From a virus, in IMG/VR virus record IMGVR_UViG_3300005528_000236, positions 1-21,389 of that record: DNA of 21,389 bases. One strand, given 5' to 3'. The notes beneath the pieces are model-generated. The model was not told the DNA's origin. It did not search any database and saw only the letters and a program-made list of their open reading frames with translations. Each line of letters starts with the position of its first letter. Positions within the stretch are counted from its first letter, which is position 1. The translations under genes and the position numbers were made by a program. Of this stretch, positions 13,100 to 18,719 are shown piece by piece.

Positions 13100-13405
13100 T
13101 TACGGCCTTTTGTCCTGCTTGACGTAGCGGCCATGCTCGTCACGAAGCAGTCCGCCTTCTTCTTTCCCTTTGAGTGCCGGGTTGTAGGTGTTGTAGCCTG
13201 CAAGGTAGCCACCGCCAACTCCGGCACCAAGACCCATCATTGGCAGTGCTGACAGATAGCACCTGTCGATTGCATCAGTGCCTTTTGCTGAAATGCGGCA
13301 ATCAACAAGATATACCGCGCCCATGACAACTGCAAGGCTTGATGCAGTGCTGATGATCTTTGCACCACTACCGAAAATAGCCGCAGCAACACCTGGAATG
13401 TTCAT
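13100..13405 (-). CDS. Small two-TM protein, candidate holin
   Basis: This 101-aa protein has two hydrophobic stretches: about 16-35 (KIISTASSLAVVMGAVYLVD) and about 49-71 (Gly/Ala/Leu/Met-rich, including MMGLGAGVGGGYLAGY), joined by a charged loop. A hydrophilic charged tail follows (KEEGGLLRDEHGRYVKQDKR). Two TM segments plus a charged tail are the layout of class II holins, which make the membrane lesion that frees the endolysin. It overlaps the upstream membrane/coiled-coil gene by ATGA. Holins share little sequence, so the call rests on size, topology and position in a phage lysis/tail region; another small phage membrane protein is possible. Confidence 0.5.
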   Translation of the reverse strand: MNIPGVAAAIFGSGAKIISTASSLAVVMGAVYLVDCRISAKGTDAIDRCYLSALPMMGLGAGVGGGYLAGYNTYNPALKGKEEGGLLRDEHGRYVKQDKRP

Positions 13406-13698
13406 CTTAGCTCAAGTTTAATAAGACGGCGATCGTGTTCGTTGACCTGTTCTCTCAGTTCATTGAACTGCTGCCCAAATGCGGCTTGGTTCTGAATAAT
13501 AAGGTTGATTTGCTCCTTCATCTTTTGCAGCTCATTCGGAAGTGAAATGACAAGCCATGTCATTCCAGTTGCCGTACCTAAGATCGCGGCTGCAAGAACT
13601 GCTGCGGCAGTTGCTTCAAGGACTTGCACCTTGCTGAATCTGCGAGGCTCGGCCGCGCTCGTTTGTTCTGGCTCCACGGGCGATACCGGTTCCCTCAT
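13402..13698 (-). CDS. Membrane-anchored coiled-coil protein, candidate i-spanin
   Basis: Start taken at ATG 13698 (98 aa); a GTG at 13704 would add two residues. Seen: a cytoplasm-type basic N-terminus (EPRRFSKVQVLE), one TM helix (ATAAAVLAAAILGTATGMTW and following, about 27-50), then a coiled coil of about 45 residues (MKEQINLIIQNQAAF through NEHDRRLIKLELR). The positive-inside rule puts the coiled coil in the periplasm, the layout of Rz-type inner-membrane spanins. XhlA-type proteins have the reverse order. It lies next to the holin-like gene and in the same direction as the endolysin about 4 kb upstream. No partner lipoprotein (o-spanin) was found in other frames here. Confidence 0.45.
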   Translation of the reverse strand: MREPVSPVEPEQTSAAEPRRFSKVQVLEATAAAVLAAAILGTATGMTWLVISLPNELQKMKEQINLIIQNQAAFGQQFNELREQVNEHDRRLIKLELR

Positions 13699-13719
13699 TG
13701 GCACTCTAGGCCGCCCGTT

Positions 13720-14169
13720 TTATGGCTTTTCCGGCCAGCCAATCTCCCATGGGAAGCCGGGCTGAGATGTAATGTCCCTCAGTGCTTGGCGATATTCAGC
13801 CCAAGCATCCTTGTCGCAGGTTGCATCCCAGATCTGAGTCCAATCACTTGACGCAAGTTCAGCATTTCGCTCGCTTCTCACTTCGGCAGCCTTTGCTTCC
13901 GTCCTCGCGGAAACTTCCTCGCTACTTGCGTCCTCAATATCCCATTGCTGAACCCAGATCCCATCTACCAAGACGGCAGTTCTGCTGATGGCGTTTTGCC
14001 AGTAATCAATAAGAGGCTGCGCAACGGGAAGGGCTTCTTCGTAACCTTCCGGGGCTTCAAACGGAATCGGGAAGCTCGTTTCAGGAAAGCGAGCAATGAT
14101 CTGCCGCTCGTAAAGCGGAAATTCTGCAACCTCTTCACCTTCAAGACGGAGAAAGATTCTGGCTGTCAT
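13720..14169 (-). CDS. Tail fibre assembly protein / tail-assembly chaperone
   Basis: This 149-aa protein has in its last 50 residues the well-known phage tail-assembly chaperone pattern (PF16778 type): SERNAELASSDWTQIWDATC, then AWAEYRQALRDITSQPGFPW and a final WPEKP. The N-terminal half is variable and acidic. Such proteins help fold or attach distal fibre proteins and are nearly always encoded directly after the fibre gene, as here (lectin-like protein and fibre just upstream). They are not usually part of the virion. The 40 bases before its start form a nested inverted repeat (14171-14210). Confidence 0.85.
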   Translation of the reverse strand: MTARIFLRLEGEEVAEFPLYERQIIARFPETSFPIPFEAPEGYEEALPVAQPLIDYWQNAISRTAVLVDGIWVQQWDIEDASSEEVSARTEAKAAEVRSERNAELASSDWTQIWDATCDKDAWAEYRQALRDITSQPGFPWEIGWPEKP

Positions 14170-14170
14170 T

Positions 14171-14210
14171 GCTCACTGAAATGCTTAAGCAAAGCATAGC
14201 TCAAGTGAGC
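14171..14210. repeat. Nested inverted repeat filling the lectin/chaperone gap
   Basis: Outer arms GCTCACT (14171-14177) / AGTGAGC (14204-14210) and inner arms ATGCTT (14181-14186) / AAGCAT (14192-14197) are both perfect. Together they take up almost the whole gap. There is no T run, so it is probably not an intrinsic terminator on either strand. It might be an RNA structure controlling the chaperone gene or an mRNA processing site. Confidence 0.5.
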
Positions 14211-14881
14211 TAGAGGGCGATCCTCCGAAACGCTCTAACTGATCCCGTGTTTCCGCTTGGCGAGACAGCTGGCGACTCTCCATTGGAAAAGCTCAGTCTA
14301 TGCGTATTGTTGAAAAGGCTATCGTAAGTAGAGGTCCAGTGCCCGTTTGCCATAAAAGCCTGCGCATTGCCAGACTGAAAAAGTGTCAATGCGGTCTGAG
14401 ATGGCGTTCCAGAGGAGTAATTTGAATTTGATAATGGGACTGAATACTGGTTGACGCCGTAGAAGGTTGAGTTCGTTTGCGTGGTCGGCTTGAGATTTCG
14501 ATACGCTATCCCAAGTTCACTCAGGGACGGCAAATACCAATCCGTAAATCCTCCTATACTCAGCCCAATGCAAAACTGAGCAGCAAGAAATGTAGAGATG
14601 CCAATCTCAATCATCCTGTCCGTGTTCAGCCTTCCATCGTAAACGCTTGTAATTGTTGGCTGCGAATTACCATTGCTGGAATTGCTGTAGGCTGTCGTAA
14701 GCGTATAACCACTGCCGCTTGCGCCTGTTTCAGCCGGAGCAATGATCAGGGCATGTGTTGCAATGCCATTCGCGCTGTGGCTTATGTATCCGGCGAAATA
14801 GCCACCACCAGTAGCCTCACCAAGCGTAAAGCTTGCCGGTGACCTGGACGAAGCAAAAAGGCGAAATGTATTTGGATCCAT
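14210..14881 (-). CDS. Lectin-like (DUF1566 / C-type-lectin-fold) tail tip protein
   Basis: This 223-aa protein opens with FTLGEATGGGYFAGYIS, continues to GGFTDWYLPSLSELGIAYRN (114-133), then a spacer, GHWTSTYDSLFN (about 180-191) and ends SVRAFRRIAL. The W-LPS-EL, WTST and VR.FR pattern is that of the DUF1566/Lcl C-type-lectin-like domain found in adhesins and phage receptor-binding proteins. It probably forms the tip that binds host surface polysaccharide. It lies five bases after the 827-aa fibre and before the assembly chaperone, the usual order for a distal fibre subunit. No reverse transcriptase or repeat that would mark diversity-generating mutagenesis is visible in the window. Confidence 0.7.
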   Translation of the reverse strand: MDPNTFRLFASSRSPASFTLGEATGGGYFAGYISHSANGIATHALIIAPAETGASGSGYTLTTAYSNSSNGNSQPTITSVYDGRLNTDRMIEIGISTFLAAQFCIGLSIGGFTDWYLPSLSELGIAYRNLKPTTQTNSTFYGVNQYSVPLSNSNYSSGTPSQTALTLFQSGNAQAFMANGHWTSTYDSLFNNTHRLSFSNGESPAVSPSGNTGSVRAFRRIAL

Positions 14882-14886
14882 GTTGA

Positions 14887-17370
14887 TCAGTTTGCGTAGT
14901 TGACGAGGGAAGACGCTCTCCAGCGAGTGCCGCCATCATCAGTGATAAACATGAAGAGATGAGTCTTCCCAGTTGTCAAAGATGGAGCTGTTCCATTTGG
15001 CCACTCAACACCGCTAAACCAAGTAATTGAGCCGCTTGTGTGCGTGATCTCAAGGGTAAAGCTATATGCTCTACTGGCTGGAACATTGCTAACGGTGAAA
15101 GTAACCGAGGAGGAAATCGTTTTCGCAAAATAGTTACCAGCCGAACAGTCAATGTTTAGTGATGGGACGGCGACTGGAACCTGCGCATAGGTGCCGTTAA
15201 CGTCAAGATCTGTATTGGCCGCTGCACTTGCTTGGCCAATGGCAACCGATCCACTTGTTGAAATGTTGCCAGTAGTGCTGATGTTGCCGTAGGTGATAGC
15301 TGCACCGCTGACCTTGCCAGGGGTTGTGATGTCACCAAGCTTGCTCTGGTCGATTGAGCCAGCCAACATAGTGTTGGTAACTGTCCCCGTATCAGCGCTT
15401 GTGATGATGGTTCCACTGACGTTGGGAGCCGTCAACGTCCTCGAAGCCGAAAGCGACGCCGGAACGATCTCAAGCACGAACGAGCCCGTGCCACCGCCGC
15501 GACCACGAAGCAGAATGCCGTCCTGTGTTGCAGCCTGCCTGAAGGTCTGACCGGTTACGTTCGTGAAGGTATTGGCGCCAGTGAGCGCATTGTTACCGCC
15601 AGTGCTAATGCTATCCGTGATTCCATATCCAGAAAGCGTTGTCGGCTTGCTTGTAATATTTTCAAAGGCATAACCAGTGCAATAGACAAGGTTGCCGGAT
15701 TGCGGTGTTCCGAGAACTGGGGACAGCAGCGTCGGGCTGTTGCTGAGCACCACGCTGCCGATCCCTGTGCTGGTCGTGACGCCCGTGCCGCCGTTGGCCA
15801 CAGCCAAGGTTCCAGCGAGCGTCACAGCGCCCGTGGAGGCCGCTGACGGCGTGAGGCCGGTCGTTCCACCCGAGAAGCTGCTGACGCCGGCTGTGGTCGT
15901 CGGAGGGACCGTCCAGGTGCCGTCAGCCCGCAGGAAGTTCGTGGTTCCGCCGCCGCTCGCGGGCGCCAGCCCAGCAATGCTGTTGCTGAACAGTGGAATC
16001 TCGGCATCTGATCCGGTGCTGCTTTCAATCGTTCTGTTGTATCCAGACCATGTAAGATTGGTCGGAACGTTGACTTGTGCTCCAGTCTCAATTCCGTTGA
16101 GCTTCACCTTGTCAGCGCCGCTCATGCTGCCAGCGGCACTGGTTGTTGCAGCACTGATTGAAACAGACGGAGTTGATCCGCTGCTGACAGAAATTGGCGC
16201 AACGCCACTGATGCTGGTGATCGCAACAGAGCTTGAGAATGAAATAACTCCTGTATTCGAGTCGTAAGTCAGATCGCCGCTAGCGCTGATTGCATTGCGA
16301 GCACGCGCTTGCGTAAAGTACAGATTCGTCGTTCCTTCCGTGATCGCATCCGAATTAGTCGGAATCGCGGAACTCGGTAGCAGGCTGGTTGGAATCTTCC
16401 CGCCAGAATCCAGCCTCGCAAGGCCGTTGGCGACGTTCATCGAAAGGGAGATGTTTCTTGCGAAAGTCCAGTCACCATTGCCATCCTTCGTGGCAACTCC
16501 GCTAACAGAGAAGGGCTGACCGGACTCTGATGTTACGTTTGTAATATAACGGCTGCCAGCAAATTCCTTGACGGCGAATTGAGTTGGCGCAGTATTTGCA
16601 TCGACCTGACCAGTAGACGCAACAAGTGACGTATTGTTGCTGATCTCCCGAAGCTGTGCTCCAACGGTTGTGACACCGTTATCGCGGCTAAGGGGACCGA
16701 CCGTGTAAAGCGTGGAAGATCCAGAGCCGCTACCGCTTGAACTGCCGCTGACAATCAGCGTTCCGGTTGAGCCGTTGACACGTCCAACCCTGGCGACAAT
16801 TTGCTTGTAGCCACCGGGCTCAGAACTCGTCAGGCCACCGCTTTGACCAACGTACAGAGCTTGATTTGCTTGCCAGCCAGGAAAAACGGTGTTGTATCCG
16901 GTGATTTGTCCAACAAGAATTCCATTACCTTCGGCATTGACAGAGAGGGAATCTGCAATAAGTCCAATTGCCGGACCTTTTGCAGTGTCTGAGGCCATTG
17001 CCTTCTTGACCTCGACTGCCTCGCCACCGCTGGCAGTTCCGCTGATGTAGAAGGGGGTTCCCTTGGCAAGAGTTTCTGTATCTGTATTCTTGACCTTGAT
17101 ATAAAGCGAGCCGGAAACATCCGCTTCAATCTGACCGGCTTCAAGCAGCCCAGTGATGGTCAGATTCTGGAAGGTTGGGCTGGCCGAGAAGTCAAACAGA
17201 TATTCAAGATTGGCGAAAGTCGTTACACCGTCACCAATCTTGATCCATCTTGACTGGTCAGTCTTGATTTCAATCGCAATTTCACCAGCTGCAACCACAA
17301 ATGGATTTACAGCGGCCCACTCAGCAGTTGTGCCAACAAGATGACGAGTCCGCGCCAGCTGCTCAGTCAT
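14887..17370 (-). CDS. Large modular tail fibre protein
   Basis: An 827-aa fibre. Residues about 8-56 (RHLVGTTAEWAAVNPFV, then AAGEIAIEIKTDQ and WIKIGDGVTTFANL) match the virion-attachment module seen in Mtd-like and other phage fibres. A beta-rich part (85-210) and a Ser/Gly linker (208-220) follow. Then come typical fibre modules: LARLDSGGKIPTSLLPS (318-333), TTNLYFTQARARNAI (347-361), SGADKVKLNGIETGAQVN (417-434), LRADGTW (480-486) and LAVANGGTGVTT (522-533). The end (about 730-827) is a compact beta domain with Trp-rich strands, a likely tip. The part encoded by 15690-15980 is 67-73% GC against 45% nearby. It acts in adsorption, with the lectin-like protein just downstream. Confidence 0.9.
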   Translation of the reverse strand: MTEQLARTRHLVGTTAEWAAVNPFVVAAGEIAIEIKTDQSRWIKIGDGVTTFANLEYLFDFSASPTFQNLTITGLLEAGQIEADVSGSLYIKVKNTDTETLAKGTPFYISGTASGGEAVEVKKAMASDTAKGPAIGLIADSLSVNAEGNGILVGQITGYNTVFPGWQANQALYVGQSGGLTSSEPGGYKQIVARVGRVNGSTGTLIVSGSSSGSGSGSSTLYTVGPLSRDNGVTTVGAQLREISNNTSLVASTGQVDANTAPTQFAVKEFAGSRYITNVTSESGQPFSVSGVATKDGNGDWTFARNISLSMNVANGLARLDSGGKIPTSLLPSSAIPTNSDAITEGTTNLYFTQARARNAISASGDLTYDSNTGVISFSSSVAITSISGVAPISVSSGSTPSVSISAATTSAAGSMSGADKVKLNGIETGAQVNVPTNLTWSGYNRTIESSTGSDAEIPLFSNSIAGLAPASGGGTTNFLRADGTWTVPPTTTAGVSSFSGGTTGLTPSAASTGAVTLAGTLAVANGGTGVTTSTGIGSVVLSNSPTLLSPVLGTPQSGNLVYCTGYAFENITSKPTTLSGYGITDSISTGGNNALTGANTFTNVTGQTFRQAATQDGILLRGRGGGTGSFVLEIVPASLSASRTLTAPNVSGTIITSADTGTVTNTMLAGSIDQSKLGDITTPGKVSGAAITYGNISTTGNISTSGSVAIGQASAAANTDLDVNGTYAQVPVAVPSLNIDCSAGNYFAKTISSSVTFTVSNVPASRAYSFTLEITHTSGSITWFSGVEWPNGTAPSLTTGKTHLFMFITDDGGTRWRASSLVNYAN

Positions 17371-17431
17371 TGATTCTAACGTCTTAGACGTACTACTGCT
17401 TCAAGGCAACTGTAGCCAAGACGCTCAATGG

Positions 17432-18700
17432 CTACTGCTGGAACACACCGACGTAGACGGTTCCTTTGTCGCAAAGGGGAAGAATTCTGTCCCTGCAATC
17501 AATGTTGTGGACGCGGATGCAGCCAAGTGTCGGGTGCAGTGTTTGACGTTCTGCCCATGCTCCAGGCCATCCACATGCACTCCCGCCGCCGTGCGTCATA
17601 ATCCCAGCTCTGCCATTAACAGCTTCCTGATTTTCAAGCTCAATCATGTCGAATGAATACCAGCCATACGACTGAGCGGTATCTGATTGAGGGGGATTCG
17701 GATTAGTCTCGTAATCTCGGTAGATCTGACCGATCTTGTAAAGTCCCGGAGGTGTATCGCCACCGGTTCTCTTCCAGTCAGAGTGCTGGCCGCTTGCAAG
17801 GCAGGGAATCTTCCACAATAGATTGCCTTCGTGGTCGTATGCCTCCATGTCACGATCGCGATCATTGACAAGCAGGTAGCTGTCTCCAGGTTTGACGGGA
17901 GCAGCAATCTTGGGGCCGGTCAGACCTTCTTCCTCTTTGCCGCGAGGGTCAAGTCCTGCGGGTTTCGGCTTTTCTTCTTGAACGCCAGAAGGAATAGCTC
18001 GCGTTGCTTTTTCAAAGTAAGCTTCGCGTTCATCGAGCCCATTAGCTGGATCTCTACCATTCACTTTTGCGCTGACTTGCCTGCAGCTTGCGCCATTGTC
18101 AACAAAGGAATTGATGGCATTGAGATGCCACCAAAAACCAGCTGACGTGAACGGATACGTATTGGCAACATACTGGCAGCCAAGCATCACATCCTTGTCG
18201 CCAAGGAAGTCTGAAAGACGCTGATAGTTGTATCTGCCAGTGAGCTGCAATGCGCCGGCTCCCTTGAACCTTGGTCCATCGCCAACCTGGGTGTTGCCCA
18301 GATCCTTGCGCCCCTCGTAAGCGTCGCCAGACGCAAGCTCCATCATCCAGCGCAGGCCGCCGGATTCATGCGCCACCTGGGCCAAGAAGTGGCGGATCCT
18401 GGCCGGCGTGTTGATCGAGAACCGCTGCAGGCAGGCGTTCAGGTCATCGACCTGGGTCTGGCTCGGCATCCGGCCGAACACAACGGCTGCCTGGTGGATC
18501 GAAACCAGCTCCTTGCCGGTTGGCGCGTCCTGCTCGTCCCAGGCGCCGCTCCAGATCTCGTAGAGCTTCCCGTCCCGGTCAAGGGCGGCAGGCTCCACGG
18601 CGACCAGGCGGACCAAGGCTTCCTTGACGAAATCGCGATGGCGACGAAGCTCGGAATTCAGGTTGTCGGCAAAATCGGCAGGAACTGGTTGATTGCTCAT
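17432..18700 (-). CDS. Endolysin: GH19 lysozyme fused to L,D-transpeptidase domain
   Basis: A 422-aa two-enzyme fusion. After about 75 N-terminal residues, residues 95-235 form a GH19 (chitinase/lysozyme) domain: FLAQVAHESGGLRWMMELAS with Glu112 and a second candidate Glu121, and RFKGAGALQLTGRYNY (144-159), the family substrate-cleft motif. A Pro/Lys/Glu-rich linker (240-270) follows. Residues 275-420 are a YkuD (L,D-transpeptidase) domain: GDTPPGLYKIG, MTHGGGSACGWPG with His370, and HPTLGCIRVHN with catalytic Cys394, Arg396 and His398. The first domain cuts the glycan strand. The second may cleave or exchange peptide cross-links. No signal peptide is seen, so export needs a holin. The first third is GC-rich (67% at 18421-18480) against 48% later. 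Confidence 0.85.
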   Translation of the reverse strand: MSNQPVPADFADNLNSELRRHRDFVKEALVRLVAVEPAALDRDGKLYEIWSGAWDEQDAPTGKELVSIHQAAVVFGRMPSQTQVDDLNACLQRFSINTPARIRHFLAQVAHESGGLRWMMELASGDAYEGRKDLGNTQVGDGPRFKGAGALQLTGRYNYQRLSDFLGDKDVMLGCQYVANTYPFTSAGFWWHLNAINSFVDNGASCRQVSAKVNGRDPANGLDEREAYFEKATRAIPSGVQEEKPKPAGLDPRGKEEEGLTGPKIAAPVKPGDSYLLVNDRDRDMEAYDHEGNLLWKIPCLASGQHSDWKRTGGDTPPGLYKIGQIYRDYETNPNPPQSDTAQSYGWYSFDMIELENQEAVNGRAGIMTHGGGSACGWPGAWAERQTLHPTLGCIRVHNIDCRDRILPLCDKGTVYVGVFQQ

Positions 18701-18719
18701 TGCTTGGTATGGGAGTGAT

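Noticed and set aside
15692-16267. 191-codon plus-strand frame opposite the tail fibre gene
   Set aside because: Low-complexity Val/Pro/Ala/Leu content produced by the repetitive Gly/Thr/Ser codons of the fibre on the other strand.
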